64,000 nt of DNA, taken from CBDDEH01 sp965226865. GTDB lineage: Bacteria > Chloroflexota > Dehalococcoidia > Lucifugimonadales > JAGWBF01. The position numbers and the translations under genes were made by a program. The DNA is taken from contig CBDDEH010000002.1 of assembly GCA_965226865.1 (NCBI GenBank), positions 303,409 to 367,408 on the forward strand, written 5' to 3'. Below, in pieces: positions 1 through 9,219 of this stretch (position 1 is the stretch's first letter; each line of letters starts with the position of its first letter). Under the pieces are notes generated by a model that was given only the letters and a program-made list of their open reading frames with translations, was not told the origin of the DNA and did not search any database.

Positions 1-82
1 CTCGCCTGTCTGCGACCAATCGGTCAGTAAGGGTCGCTACGTCACCGGCCAGGTCTCTCACCATATCTCGCTGGAGTCCCAT
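1..82 (-). CDS. N-terminal 27 residues of an unidentified protein (runs off window)
   Basis: An ATG at 82-80 on the minus strand is preceded by a good ribosome site (GGAGAG, 84-89). It opens a frame that stays open to the window edge, reading MGLQRDMVRDLAGDVATLTD and on. The visible part is charged and heptad-like, compatible with a helical or coiled-coil start, but too short to identify. It is divergent from the Lon-domain gene at 162. Family unknown. Confidence 0.5.
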   Translation of the reverse strand, partial: MGLQRDMVRDLAGDVATLTDRLVADRR

Positions 83-161
83 AGCTCTCCTTTGCTGGCT
101 ATTTTATCATAGCGGCACGCGACTGCTTGAGAATAAAAACCCGCCATAATATACTTCCGAC

Positions 162-836
162 GTGGTAGAAGAGCAGCAAACCGACAGACCAGTCACGCCT
201 GAGGAGCTTCGCCTGTTTCCTTTGAACGTCGTATTGTTCCCGGAGATGCCTTTGCCCCTTCGCGTTTTCGAAGAGCGGTACAAGCTGATGATAAGCGAAT
301 GTCTTGAGTCTGAAGAGCCATTCGGGGTAGTGCTTATTCGCTCTGGGAGAGAGGTGGGTGGGCCGGCCAGGCCTTTTGAGGTTGGGACTACCGCTCACAT
401 AGTCAAGGTGGAGAAGCTGGAGGAAGGGCGAATGAACCTGGCCACGGTAGGGGTGAGCAGGTTTCGAATTGTTGAGCAAATACAAAAGGTGCCCTATCTC
501 AAGGCAACGGTTGAATATCTGCACGACGACCTGACAGGAATGGGCGAAGAAGTCTTGAAAAATGCCCGGGAACTCTTCGAGCAATATACCGGCAACCTAG
601 CTGGACTTCGGGGTGGATGGGCAAGCCAGTCCCAGTCACCGGAAGACCCGACCCAACTGTCTTACTCTATTGCACGCTATCTGGACCTACCTCCAGTAGC
701 GCAACAACGTCTCCTATCGGTTAGCCAGACGGCCGACCGTCTGCAGTTCGAGATTCCATTGCTCGAAGGGGCCAACGAGCGGTTGCGGGAACAGATCCTC
801 AAACGCAATCCTTACAAAGGGCCCCGGCTCAACTAG
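162..836 (+). CDS. LON peptidase N-terminal (substrate-binding) domain protein
   Basis: A 224-aa protein that is only the N-domain of Lon protease, without AAA+ ATPase or peptidase. The diagnostic start is present (LRLFPLNVVLFPEMPLPLRV, about residues 16-35), followed by the FEERYKLMI segment and the conserved G-R-hydrophobic core, then a helical C-terminal half. Stand-alone LON-domain proteins are widespread and their role is poorly defined; substrate or partner binding is presumed. The GTG at 162 is chosen because every later start would cut the conserved LFPLNVVLFP strand. No ribosome site is obvious before it, but an AT-rich CATAATATA lies 10-20 bases upstream, so leaderless translation is possible. 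Confidence 0.85.
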   Translation: MVEEQQTDRPVTPEELRLFPLNVVLFPEMPLPLRVFEERYKLMISECLESEEPFGVVLIRSGREVGGPARPFEVGTTAHIVKVEKLEEGRMNLATVGVSRFRIVEQIQKVPYLKATVEYLHDDLTGMGEEVLKNARELFEQYTGNLAGLRGGWASQSQSPEDPTQLSYSIARYLDLPPVAQQRLLSVSQTADRLQFEIPLLEGANERLREQILKRNPYKGPRLN

Positions 837-849
837 GCTCGAGTCCCGC

Positions 850-1611
850 TCACTCCTCAGTTTTCACAGGGTTGGATAGAACCCCTACGCCCTCTACTTC
901 GACCTCGACGACATCACCGTCGTCGAGCTTTGCCGGATCGCCCGGAGTCCCGGTATATATCAGGTCTCCAGGTTCTAGGGTCATATGCCGGGAAACCCAA
1001 CTAATGATAGTTGGCACATCATGAATTAGGTGTGAAGTGGACTCAGCTTGCACTTCCTTCCCATTAATCCTGGCCCGCACCATGGTATTTCGCGGATCGA
1101 CCTCGTCCGAGATGTATGGACCTACCGCGGCAAATGTGTCGAAGGACTTAGCCCGCCACCACTGATCGTCGCCGTGCTGCCACTCCCTGGCGCTAACGTC
1201 ATTACCGCAGGTGTAACCCAACACGTGGTTAAGGGCATCCTCCGTTGATGTGTTTTTACAAGGAGTTTTGATGACGATCACCATCTCGCCCTCTTCCTCG
1301 ACGGTGGGTACGTTTTTGGGCCGGATGATGGCGTCCCCGTGGCCGATAAGGGCGGAGGGGGTTTTGATGAATATGAGTGGCTCTTTGGGGGCCTCTCTGT
1401 GACCCTCACCAATGTGGCTGCTGTAGTTCAGTCCGACCGCCAGGATTTTCGTCGGCTCGGTCGGAGCGAGCAGTTTCACCTCGGATAAGTCGTGCGTGTG
1501 GTCTGTAATCCGGTACTCTTGGAAGGGACTGGTCGTGATCTCGCGGAGAGTCGTGCCATCGACCACTCCATAGCTCACTTGCCCATGAGCGAGGTATCGT
1601 GCGAACTTCAT
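850..1611 (-). CDS. Fumarylacetoacetate hydrolase (FAH) family protein
   Basis: 253 aa, the usual size of single-domain FAH-family enzymes that hydrolyse or decarboxylate 2-keto acid intermediates of aromatic catabolism. The family core is visible: ILAVGLNYSSH near residue 57, FIKTPSALIGHGD, the metal-site VEEEGEMVIVI segment (E-x-E), GYTCGNDVSAREWQ, and the C-terminal LEPGDLIYTGTPGDP. The ATG at 1611 has a strong AAAGGAGT site upstream. The exact substrate cannot be read from the sequence. It stands alone, convergent with the Lon-domain gene. Confidence 0.88.
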   Translation of the reverse strand: MKFARYLAHGQVSYGVVDGTTLREITTSPFQEYRITDHTHDLSEVKLLAPTEPTKILAVGLNYSSHIGEGHREAPKEPLIFIKTPSALIGHGDAIIRPKNVPTVEEEGEMVIVIKTPCKNTSTEDALNHVLGYTCGNDVSAREWQHGDDQWWRAKSFDTFAAVGPYISDEVDPRNTMVRARINGKEVQAESTSHLIHDVPTIISWVSRHMTLEPGDLIYTGTPGDPAKLDDGDVVEVEVEGVGVLSNPVKTEE

Positions 1612-1729
1612 CTGACTCCTTTCGGCCTTGGTGGTGTGGAACAGATTGGTCGGGGAGGGCTAGACATCAAGTCTGATGCCCGGCCCGAGCGCTGGTTTGC
1701 GACCCACCAAGACAGGTGACAATATGAAA

Positions 1730-2440
1730 TTAGCCGGCTGGAGTCTCTGTTATAGTGACGGTCTCGATCGCTACTTCTTGCAGAGGCTTGTCACGCGCGT
1801 CCTTTGATACCTTGGAGATCGCTTCGGCGACGTCCTGCCCTTCAACTACCCTGCCGAATATGGCGTGGTTGCCGTTCAGATGTGGAGTCGCCACAGTCGT
1901 GATGAAAAACTGGCTTCCACTGGCCTCGGTAGGGGTTCCAGCCGTGGCCAGATAGCCGGGTTTGTCGAAGATGAGATCGGGGACAATTTCGTAAGCCATT
2001 CGATATCCAGGTCCTCCGATACCCGAGCCTAACGGGTCGCCGCCCTGGATCATGAATTGTTCTATGACTCGATGGAAAATTAGTCCGTCGTAGAACCCAT
2101 CTCGAGCCAGGAAGACGAAGTTATTTGCGGTAACGGGGGTTTGCTTCGGGAATAACTCGATAACGATGTCTCCCATCGTGGTCTTGATGGTGGCGGTGTA
2201 TTTATTGTCCACATTTATGGTCATCGGGGGCAGGCCTGAATATTGCTTGATGGCGACTCCTTCCGGTGTGGGCGTATTAGGAAGTGGTGTAGATGAGGGC
2301 ACCGTAGGTGGTAGAGAACGTGGCGTGGGTGTTGAGGTCGGGGTAGGCGTCGATGTAGCGTCGGAGCTGCATGCTGCGAACACCATCGCTCCAATTACTA
2401 GGATAGCCAGAGCTCGGATCACGAGAATATTATAGCCCAT
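1730..2440 (-). CDS. Cyclophilin-type peptidyl-prolyl isomerase, predicted lipoprotein
   Basis: Starting at the ATG at 2440, the protein has a hydrophobic signal segment ending in a lipobox (VFAAC, Cys24), so it is predicted to be lipid-anchored outside the membrane. A roughly 40-residue linker rich in Thr-Pro repeats (TPTPTSTPTP) follows, then a complete cyclophilin domain: FHRVIEQFMIQGGDP, GSQFFITT, HLNGNHAIFGRVVEG. The catalytic Arg of FHRV and the QFFI and HLNGNHAIFG active-site strands are present. Pro/Thr linkers of this kind are common in Chloroflexota lipoproteins. An in-frame GTG at 2458 is an alternative start; the ATG has AAAGAAG just upstream. Confidence 0.9.
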   Translation of the reverse strand: MGYNILVIRALAILVIGAMVFAACSSDATSTPTPTSTPTPRSLPPTVPSSTPLPNTPTPEGVAIKQYSGLPPMTINVDNKYTATIKTTMGDIVIELFPKQTPVTANNFVFLARDGFYDGLIFHRVIEQFMIQGGDPLGSGIGGPGYRMAYEIVPDLIFDKPGYLATAGTPTEASGSQFFITTVATPHLNGNHAIFGRVVEGQDVAEAISKVSKDARDKPLQEVAIETVTITETPAG

Positions 2441-2536
2441 TGCTTCTTTACCAGTCACGTTCTTTGAAATCGATATCGCGACGGATATAATGATTCCAGC
2501 TTTTAACGCTTTTAAAACCGGCTCGAATGGAGAGTT

Positions 2537-3511
2537 GTGTCGAAACCGAAGGTAGTCTTACTAACCACAACCGTCAGACAACGGGCGGAGTACACGGCCA
2601 GCTTGGCCCCACTTGATCTGGACGTAACCATTGTGGATGCCACGCTCCCAGACGAAGAGAAGATCCCATTGTGTAAGGATGCCGATGCTCTTTTGGTGGC
2701 CTCTTTGAACGTTTCCCTAGAATTAATCCAAAGCTGCCCCAACGTGAAGATCATCCAGCTTGTTAGTGCTGGATACGATCATATCGACCTCAAAGCCGTA
2801 GGCGAGATGGGCATTCCGGTCGCCAATAACGGCGGTGCCAATGCCATCGCTGTGGCCGAGCACACCCTCGGCCTCATGCTCTCCCTTACCAAGAAGATCA
2901 ATCGGCAGTGGCACAATACCTCGATCGAGCGCAGGTGGCGGGATGGGTTAAACGTTCTCGATTTTGGCGAGATCACATATAAGACCGTTGGCATCGTTGG
3001 TCTCGGGCGGATAGGCAAGCAAGTTGCCAAAAGGCTGACAGGCTTCGAGACCAGAACTATTTATAACGACATCGTAGAGATACCTCTGGAAATCCAGAGA
3101 GAACTAAAAGCGACCCCTGTGAGTCTGAAGGAGTTGTTACGAGAGTCAGACTTCGTTACTCTTCATGTCCCTCTAACCTCCGAAACAAGAAAAATGATTG
3201 GGAATGAGGAGTTGGAGACGATGAAGCGGACCGCCTACCTCATAAACACCAGCCGAGGGCCTGTCGTCGACCAGACTGCCGTTTATCAGGCGCTTGTAGG
3301 CAAGCGTATCGCCGGGGCTGGCCTGGATGCGTTGGAGCCAGAGCCGATATCCTCTGATGACCCGCTCCTGGATATGGACAACGTCATAGTAACGCCACAC
3401 CTGGGAGGACTCACAGTCGAGGCATTTGCTAGGCAGGCGGAGCTTGGCTACGCCAACATAAAGCGAGCCCTAGCCGGCGAGCCCCTGGAGTCGGTAGTTA
3501 CGCCCGATTAG
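2537..3511 (+). CDS. D-isomer specific 2-hydroxyacid dehydrogenase
   Basis: 324-aa NAD(P)-dependent oxidoreductase of the phosphoglycerate/glyoxylate reductase family. The Rossmann motif VGIVGLGRIGKQVAKRL sits near residue 154. The catalytic set is recognisable: Arg in NTSRGPVVD, Glu in AGLDALEPEP, and His in VTPHLGG near the C-terminus. There is no ACT or other regulatory domain, so it is a single-module enzyme rather than a typical SerA. GTG start. Its stop overlaps the stop of the convergent FIST gene (shared TTAG at 3508-3511). Substrate unknown. Confidence 0.88.
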   Translation: MSKPKVVLLTTTVRQRAEYTASLAPLDLDVTIVDATLPDEEKIPLCKDADALLVASLNVSLELIQSCPNVKIIQLVSAGYDHIDLKAVGEMGIPVANNGGANAIAVAEHTLGLMLSLTKKINRQWHNTSIERRWRDGLNVLDFGEITYKTVGIVGLGRIGKQVAKRLTGFETRTIYNDIVEIPLEIQRELKATPVSLKELLRESDFVTLHVPLTSETRKMIGNEELETMKRTAYLINTSRGPVVDQTAVYQALVGKRIAGAGLDALEPEPISSDDPLLDMDNVIVTPHLGGLTVEAFARQAELGYANIKRALAGEPLESVVTPD

Positions 3512-4695
3512 CTCTCGGCCGACCGGAAGATACCGAAGGAGCTGGTGTAACCGTGGAGGAACGTAGTCCCCCCCACGGGTCCGATCTCCCCGTTACAGAA
3601 GAATCCACCTAGAGGAATCGTGCCTATCTTGTCACGGAATAGGTCGGAATCGTGGTCAGGGCGTCCATAGAGATGTTCGCCGCGGCCCAGGCATGAAAAT
3701 AGCAAAGCTCCTTCGCCATCTGTCGCCTGGGTTTCACTTGAGTAACGGCTAAGCAGAACAGCCAAGTCTTCCGCTGAGGTCAAAGCATCGCGTAGGTGGA
3801 ACTGGACCCGCTGGCCCTCCCTGAGCATCTCACCGATCGCCATGACGCCTGCGTTGGAATCCAGTCCAATGATATTGCGGATGAGGAAGTCTCCTTGACC
3901 AGGGTCGTCATTGAAGTCGTCCATTACTATCCCCAAGAAGAGCGAATGACGCATAAGCTCCCGGTCGCGTTCGCTGGAGGCGGAGAAAATCTCCTGGAGT
4001 ATTTCTAAGGGCGGCTTATCATCCAGCTCCAGCAATACGTTCTGCTTGTTCTTTGTCACGCACATAAGCTCGCCTATCGGCCTGCAGCCCTGGGCGACGA
4101 CAGTGTCCACGATGATGTTGCCATATAAAGCTATGCCGATAGCGCCCGATCTGTATGCTTTGCCCCCAAGAAAGAGGGCATTCTCACCTTGGCGCCGGCC
4201 GTCGCTGGCCATTCCGCCGATCTTGACACTCTTGGGGAAGGCGTAATCGAGTCCCATGATCAGGTTCTGGGCTGGGAAGCTAAACGGATCAACAAGTAAC
4301 AGAAAGCTTGGATCGTTTTCGGGTGAAATATCCAGCGCCTCATGCCAGGCTTCCGGGCCCGCATCCAGGTCTGGCAGATTCTCGCCTTCCAAGTAGAGGG
4401 GAGTGAGTTCAACGTCCGGTAGATGGGCAGCGGTTAGAGAAACGCTGGGGCGATGCTCTATCTCCTTCCCGCCTCCTATGACTCCTCCTCCCGAGCACCC
4501 GAATAGCAACGTCGGTCCGAAATGCTCTATTATCGCGCTAGGAACCAGGTCATACTCGGAGGCAAAGCTGGATGAAACAAATGCCACCACCAGATCGGGT
4601 GGAGTGGAGCCCATTGTCTCCTTGATTCCGGATACACACTCTTCAACCGCGGTATCGAAACTTTCGTTGTCAGAGACCCTGGAAGCCCACTTCAT
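3508..4695 (-). CDS. FIST N/C domain protein (small-ligand sensor)
   Basis: 395 aa from the ATG at 4695 (an in-frame TTG lies at 4719). The N-terminal half matches the FIST_N pattern: LVVAFVSSSFASEYD, then LLFGCSGGGVIGGGKEIE. The C-terminal half matches FIST_C, with GRGEHLYGRPDHDSDLF and IPLGGFFCNGEIGPVGG. FIST proteins are thought to bind small ligands and are often coupled to signalling modules. Here no signalling domain is fused and no kinase or cyclase gene lies beside it. No signal peptide or membrane segment is visible, so it should be cytoplasmic. It is divergent from the thioredoxin-domain gene at 4827. Confidence 0.85.
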   Translation of the reverse strand: MKWASRVSDNESFDTAVEECVSGIKETMGSTPPDLVVAFVSSSFASEYDLVPSAIIEHFGPTLLFGCSGGGVIGGGKEIEHRPSVSLTAAHLPDVELTPLYLEGENLPDLDAGPEAWHEALDISPENDPSFLLLVDPFSFPAQNLIMGLDYAFPKSVKIGGMASDGRRQGENALFLGGKAYRSGAIGIALYGNIIVDTVVAQGCRPIGELMCVTKNKQNVLLELDDKPPLEILQEIFSASSERDRELMRHSLFLGIVMDDFNDDPGQGDFLIRNIIGLDSNAGVMAIGEMLREGQRVQFHLRDALTSAEDLAVLLSRYSSETQATDGEGALLFSCLGRGEHLYGRPDHDSDLFRDKIGTIPLGGFFCNGEIGPVGGTTFLHGYTSSFGIFRSAES

Positions 4696-4826
4696 TTTCA
4701 AGCGTCCACCCTGCACCAATCTATTGCGGCCAGTATATCAGACAAATCTCCGGCCAGCACTCGCCGGGGTGGTGTAATGGCCTGGCATTGTGGCCAGGTT
4801 TAAGCGACAATACAGCCAACAGAACG

Positions 4827-6878
4827 ATGCCGAATAAACTGGTCAACGAAACAAGTCCCTATCTTCTCCAGCATGCCCACAATCCGGTCGACTGGTACCC
4901 CTGGGGAGAGGAAGCCTTGAAGCGGGCACGAGATGAAGACAAGCCCATTCTGCTGAGCATAGGCTATTCCGCCTGCCACTGGTGCCACGTGATGGAACGG
5001 GAGTCCTTCGAGAACCCCGAAATAGCCGCTCTCATGAACGAGCACTTCATCAGTATCAAGGTGGACCGGGAGGAGCGCCCGGACCTGGATAGCCTCTATA
5101 TGACAGCGGTGCAAGCGATGACGGGTAGCGGAGGCTGGCCGATGACCGTGTTCCTGACCCCTGAGGGGAAGCCGTTCCATGGCGGTACTTATTTCCCACC
5201 CGAGGACTCGCGCGGAATGCCTGGTTTCCCCCGGGTCCTACTTAGCGTGGCCGAAGCCTACGGTACCCGCCGTGAGGAGATAAACAACGCCACACAGCAG
5301 ATGGTGGCCCACCTAGAGCAGACGGTTCAACCTTCCAGGGCCACCGATATGCTCACACAAGACATTCTCGATCAGGCGTTTCAAACTCTGGCTCAGAACT
5401 ATGACTATCAGTATGGTGGTCTGGGCTCCGCGCCCAAGTTCCCCCAACCCATGGGTTATGAGTTCCTTCTTGGATATCACTATCTGACCAAAAGCGACCA
5501 GGCGCTTCAAATGGTGGAAATGGCAATCCAGAACATGGCGCGCGGCGGTATCTATGACCAGATTGGCGGTGGGTTCCATCGCTATTCCACCGATGCTTAC
5601 TGGCTGGTTCCTCATTTCGAAAAGATGCTGTACGACAATGCCCTATTGAGCCGCCTTACCCTGCATGCTTATCAGACGACGAAGAGCCCTTTTTATAAAC
5701 GCATCGCAGAGGAGACGTTGGACTACGTCTTGCGAGAGATGACCGCCCCCGAGAGGGGCTTTTATTCGACGCAGGACGCAGACAGCGAGGGGGAGGAGGG
5801 GAAATTCTTTGTCTGGACACCCCAAGAAATCGTCTCAGTATTGGGGTCCGAAGAAGGTTCCTTACTTGGACGATACTGGGGAGTTAGTGACCATGGCAAT
5901 TTTGAAGGCAAGAATATCCTACACGTCCCCCAAGGGCCGGAATCCTTTGCCGCCGAGAACGGAATGACCTTTGAAGAGCTTGAAGAGGTAGTGGCTAGCG
6001 GGAAGGCCAGGCTTCTCGAGGCGCGTGAACGCCGAGTCCATCCGGCCCGCGACGAGAAGATCCTTACCGCCTGGAACGGATTGATGATTCGCGGTTTCGC
6101 CGAAGCTGCCTCTATCATGGATCGGGATGATTGCCGACAGGCAGCGGTGGCCAGCGCCTCCTTTGTCCTGGGCAGCATGCGTAAGGAAGGCCGGCTCTTG
6201 CGCACTTACAAGAACGGTGAGGCCAAGCTCAAAGGCTATCTAGAGGACTATTCTTTCATGATCGATGGCCTCCTTGCGCTATACGAGGCGACCTTCGATA
6301 ACAAGTGGTTGGCGGGGGCACGCTCGCTAGCTGATGACATGATCGACCTGTTCTGGGACGAGCAACAGGGGGCCTTCTATGACACCGGCCGTGACCACGA
6401 AGCCTTGGTGGTGAGACCACGAGATGTGTTCGACAATGCCGTACCTTCAGGTAGCTCGGTAGCTACGGATGTGTTGCTCAAACTGGCGGTGATTACAGGC
6501 CAAGCCGACTATTCTCGACACGCCTCAACCTCACTACGTTCCATGCAAGAGTACATGTCTCGCGCTCCTACTGGTGCGGGGCACTGGCTTGAGGCTTTGA
6601 GTTTCTATCTGTCTACACCCCATGAAGTCGCCATCGTAGGAAACTTCGACCAACAGTCTACCAAGGCGCTGCTGGAGGTTGTGTTTGGTAACTATCTACC
6701 CAACAAAGTCGTTACGGGAAGCGGGCCTGGGCAGTTGGAAGAGGGTTCCGAGGCGACTCCTTTGCTCCGGGACCGCGTCATGGTAGATGGGCAACCCACC
6801 GCCTACGTATGCCAGAACTACGTCTGCCAGCTTCCCGTAACCGAGCCGGCCGCTCTAGCCCAGCAACTGGACGTCTAG
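4827..6878 (+). CDS. Thioredoxin domain-containing protein (DUF255, YyaL/SPATA20 family)
   Basis: 683 aa, typical of the YyaL family. It has an N-terminal thioredoxin-like domain with CHWCH (Cys50-Cys53) and the signature HNPVDWYPWGEEAL, then GGWPMTVFLTP and GGTYFPP, followed by a long six-hairpin (alpha/alpha) glycosidase-like domain: PHFEKMLYDNALL, QDADSEGEEGKFFVW, DEKILTAWNGLMI. The biochemical role of the family is not settled. The ATG at 4827 (MPNKL) is preferred over the TTG at 4788 because family members begin right at this motif. Confidence 0.9.
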   Translation: MPNKLVNETSPYLLQHAHNPVDWYPWGEEALKRARDEDKPILLSIGYSACHWCHVMERESFENPEIAALMNEHFISIKVDREERPDLDSLYMTAVQAMTGSGGWPMTVFLTPEGKPFHGGTYFPPEDSRGMPGFPRVLLSVAEAYGTRREEINNATQQMVAHLEQTVQPSRATDMLTQDILDQAFQTLAQNYDYQYGGLGSAPKFPQPMGYEFLLGYHYLTKSDQALQMVEMAIQNMARGGIYDQIGGGFHRYSTDAYWLVPHFEKMLYDNALLSRLTLHAYQTTKSPFYKRIAEETLDYVLREMTAPERGFYSTQDADSEGEEGKFFVWTPQEIVSVLGSEEGSLLGRYWGVSDHGNFEGKNILHVPQGPESFAAENGMTFEELEEVVASGKARLLEARERRVHPARDEKILTAWNGLMIRGFAEAASIMDRDDCRQAAVASASFVLGSMRKEGRLLRTYKNGEAKLKGYLEDYSFMIDGLLALYEATFDNKWLAGARSLADDMIDLFWDEQQGAFYDTGRDHEALVVRPRDVFDNAVPSGSSVATDVLLKLAVITGQADYSRHASTSLRSMQEYMSRAPTGAGHWLEALSFYLSTPHEVAIVGNFDQQSTKALLEVVFGNYLPNKVVTGSGPGQLEEGSEATPLLRDRVMVDGQPTAYVCQNYVCQLPVTEPAALAQQLDV

Positions 6879-6884
6879 CGACAC

Positions 6885-6913
6885 TTCACGAAATCCGGCG
6901 GTTCCCCTATAAT
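6885..6913 (+). promoter_or_regulatory. Putative sigma-70 promoter for isocitrate dehydrogenase gene
   Basis: TTCACG at 6885-6890 and a perfect TATAAT at 6908-6913 are separated by exactly 17 bases. They lie 63 bases before the chosen start (6976) and just after the stop of the preceding gene. The spacing and -10 match are good; the -35 matches TTGACA at four of six positions. No transcription data. Confidence 0.45.
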
Positions 6914-6975
6914 GGCTGATGCTTCATGCCGGGGAGCAAGCTTTCGAATATCTGAACTTTCAGAAGGGAGTCCGC

Positions 6976-8178
6976 ATGGTAGACAGTCAAGCGATCGAGG
7001 CTGCCAAAGAGCACTTTGGCAAACTGCTCGAGCAGCAACTTCAGCGCGTGGAGAGGCTAAAGGTCGGAGAAGAATGGGCCGACTACACGAAGGTCAAACC
7101 TATTATCGTCGGAATGATTGGCGGCGACGGAATAGGACCCTATATTGCCGCCGAGTCTCAACGAGTCCTGGAGTTTCTGCTGAAGCAGGACGTTGATAAC
7201 GGTAAGGTTGATTTTCGGATCATCGAGGGCCTGACCATCGAAAACCGAGCCGAAAAGCTGCAGAGCATACCCGATGACGTACTGGCCGAGATCAAGGCCT
7301 GCCATGTCGTGCTCAAGGGCCCAACCCATACACCAGAAAAAGGTGATGGCTGGCCCAACCTGGAGAGCGCTAACGTCGCGATGCGGAAAGAGCTAGACCT
7401 TTTCGCCAACATACGTCCCGTTCGCATTCCCAAACAGGGTATTGACTGGACTTTCTTCAGGGAAAACACCGAAGACCTGTATGCAGTTGGCAGCCAGGGA
7501 ATAAACGTTACCGATGACCTGGGAATAGACTTCAGGGTAATCACTTCCCCCGGATCAGAGCGCATCATTGAAGCAGCGTTCGCCCACGCCCAGCGGACTG
7601 GCAAGGACACAGTGACAATTGTTACCAAGGCCAACATCGTCAAGACCACCGACGGCAAGTTTCTGGATATGGCCAAGAAGGTCGCCGGCAGATACCCCAA
7701 CATAAAGTGGGAGGGCTGGTACATCGACATTATGACGGCGGCCCTGATCAACCCGGCGCGACAAAAGCAATTCCAGGTGCTCGCGTTGCCTAACCTCTAC
7801 GGAGACATACTCACCGATGAGGCGGCCCAGATCCAGGGCGGCGTCGGCACGGCAGGCAGCGCCAATATGGGCAAGAAATACGGTATGTTCGAAGCCATAC
7901 ATGGCAGCGCGCCGCGAATGGTCAGGGAAGGCAGAGCTCAATATGCTGACCCAAGCTCAATGATGCGGGCTGGGGGCATGCTGCTGACCCATATAGGCTT
8001 TGAGGATCAGGGCAACAAACTTCACATGGCCTTGGACGTTTGTGGCCAATATGAAAGGAAAGTCGCTATTACAGGTCGCGACACCGGCGCCACAAGCAGT
8101 GAGTTCGGCGACTACATAATGGACACTGTGCAAGACCCGACACTGGACTCTCGCTGGGAGCAGTACGTCAACGCCTAA
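6976..8178 (+). CDS. icd: Isocitrate/isopropylmalate dehydrogenase family, likely isocitrate dehydrogenase
   Basis: 400 aa from the ATG at 6976, which has AAGGGAG eight bases upstream; an upstream in-frame ATG at 6919 lacks a site. It catalyses NAD(P)-dependent oxidative decarboxylation of isocitrate in the TCA cycle. Visible motifs: nucleotide/substrate start GMIGGDGIGPYIAAES, substrate Arg segment FANIRPVRIP, FRENTEDLYAVG, metal-binding NLYGDILTDEAA, and FEAIHGSAPRMV. The long, charged helical N-terminal extension (about 35 residues) is more than the shortest IDHs carry. The neighbouring mdh and sdh genes support the TCA assignment; 3-isopropylmalate dehydrogenase is the main alternative. 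Confidence 0.82.
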   Translation: MVDSQAIEAAKEHFGKLLEQQLQRVERLKVGEEWADYTKVKPIIVGMIGGDGIGPYIAAESQRVLEFLLKQDVDNGKVDFRIIEGLTIENRAEKLQSIPDDVLAEIKACHVVLKGPTHTPEKGDGWPNLESANVAMRKELDLFANIRPVRIPKQGIDWTFFRENTEDLYAVGSQGINVTDDLGIDFRVITSPGSERIIEAAFAHAQRTGKDTVTIVTKANIVKTTDGKFLDMAKKVAGRYPNIKWEGWYIDIMTAALINPARQKQFQVLALPNLYGDILTDEAAQIQGGVGTAGSANMGKKYGMFEAIHGSAPRMVREGRAQYADPSSMMRAGGMLLTHIGFEDQGNKLHMALDVCGQYERKVAITGRDTGATSSEFGDYIMDTVQDPTLDSRWEQYVNA

Positions 8179-8255
8179 AAGAATCCATACATCCCCTTCT
8201 CCCTGACTCGGAAGAGGGGGCGAGGTCGATAAATCGACGGAGGTTTTATATACAG

Positions 8256-9185
8256 ATGCGTAAGAAAGTAACCGTAGTTGGAGCGGGAAATGTAGGCGCA
8301 ACCACGGCCCAGCGCATTCACGGCCAGGGCTACGCTGACGTCGTGCTAGTCGACGTAGTCGAAGACCTGCCCCAGGGTAAGGCTCTGGACATGCTGGAAT
8401 CCGGCCCTGTCTTCGGCTCAGATGCTCTGATTATTGGGAGCAACGACTACGAAGCGACCGCTGGATCGGACCTTGTCGTCATCACCGCCGGTATTGCCCG
8501 CAAGCCTGGTATGAGCCGTGACGACCTGCTCTTCACCAACATGAAAATAATTGGTGATGTGACCAGTTCGGTAGCAAAATACTCGCCCGAATGCATGTTG
8601 ATTATCGTGACCAATCCTTTGGATGCAATGACGCAGCACGCCTTCGAGGTTAGCGGCTTCTCCAAGAATCGGGTATTTGGAATGGCTGGAATCCTGGACA
8701 CATCCCGATTCCGAACCTTCATCGCCCAGGAGTTGAACGTATCAGTGGAGGATGTTCAGGCATATGTCCTGGGCAGTCATGGCGACGATATGGTACCCCT
8801 GGTCCGTTATACCACGGTCGGCGGCATTCCAATTTCCGAGATGCTGCCGCAGGACAGAATCGAGGCCCTGGTACAGCGCGCTCGTCAGGGTGGAGCCGAA
8901 ATTGTGAAGCTACTCAAGACCGGTAGCGCCTTTTATGCCCCTTCCGCCTCCGTTATGCAGATGGTAGACGCGGTGCTGCTGGACAAAAAGCGAATCCTAC
9001 CTTGTTGTACCTATCTGGAGGGCGAATACGGGATCAACGGTCTGTTCATGGGAGTACCGGCCAAGCTAGGCGCCGGGGGCGTAGAGCATGTGATAGAGAT
9101 AAAGCTAACCTCAGAAGAAATGGCCGCCCTCGAAAAGTCAGCCGCCAGCGTGCGTGAACTGGTGGACACAATGCGTAAGGGTTAA
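8256..9185 (+). CDS. mdh: Malate dehydrogenase (LDH-like type)
   Basis: 309 aa. Interconverts malate and oxaloacetate with NAD. Rossmann motif GAGNVGATTAQRI at residues 8-20; substrate-binding Arg in the mobile loop (RKPGMSRDDLL), which favours malate over lactate; ITNPLDAMT-type segment; catalytic His in VLGSHGDDMVPL. A strong GGAGGT site lies 10 bases before the ATG. The short leader contains a perfect 6-bp inverted repeat (GTCGAT-AA-ATCGAC) abutting the ribosome site, possibly only incidental. It follows icd in the same direction at 77 bases, so co-transcription is plausible. Confidence 0.92.
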   Translation: MRKKVTVVGAGNVGATTAQRIHGQGYADVVLVDVVEDLPQGKALDMLESGPVFGSDALIIGSNDYEATAGSDLVVITAGIARKPGMSRDDLLFTNMKIIGDVTSSVAKYSPECMLIIVTNPLDAMTQHAFEVSGFSKNRVFGMAGILDTSRFRTFIAQELNVSVEDVQAYVLGSHGDDMVPLVRYTTVGGIPISEMLPQDRIEALVQRARQGGAEIVKLLKTGSAFYAPSASVMQMVDAVLLDKKRILPCCTYLEGEYGINGLFMGVPAKLGAGGVEHVIEIKLTSEEMAALEKSAASVRELVDTMRKG

Positions 9186-9219
9186 TTAGAACAAAGAGAA
9201 GCCCTGGAAATCAAAGGGC

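Noticed and set aside
3508..3511. Shared TTAG stops of convergent genes (also at 42779-42782) as a special signal
   Set aside because: TTAG naturally provides TAG on one strand and TAA on the other; two cases in a compact genome can occur by chance.
4761..4826. tRNA-like stretch with GGTGTAATGGCC and a CCTGGC/GCCAGG hairpin before the thioredoxin-domain gene
   Set aside because: No acceptor-stem complement or T-arm (GGTTCGAATC-like) could be found; it is only a 6-bp hairpin in a divergent spacer.
9201..9219. Hairpin GCCCT/AGGGC between mdh and sdhE as a terminator
   Set aside because: Stem of only five pairs, nine-base loop and no T-run on either strand; too weak to call.
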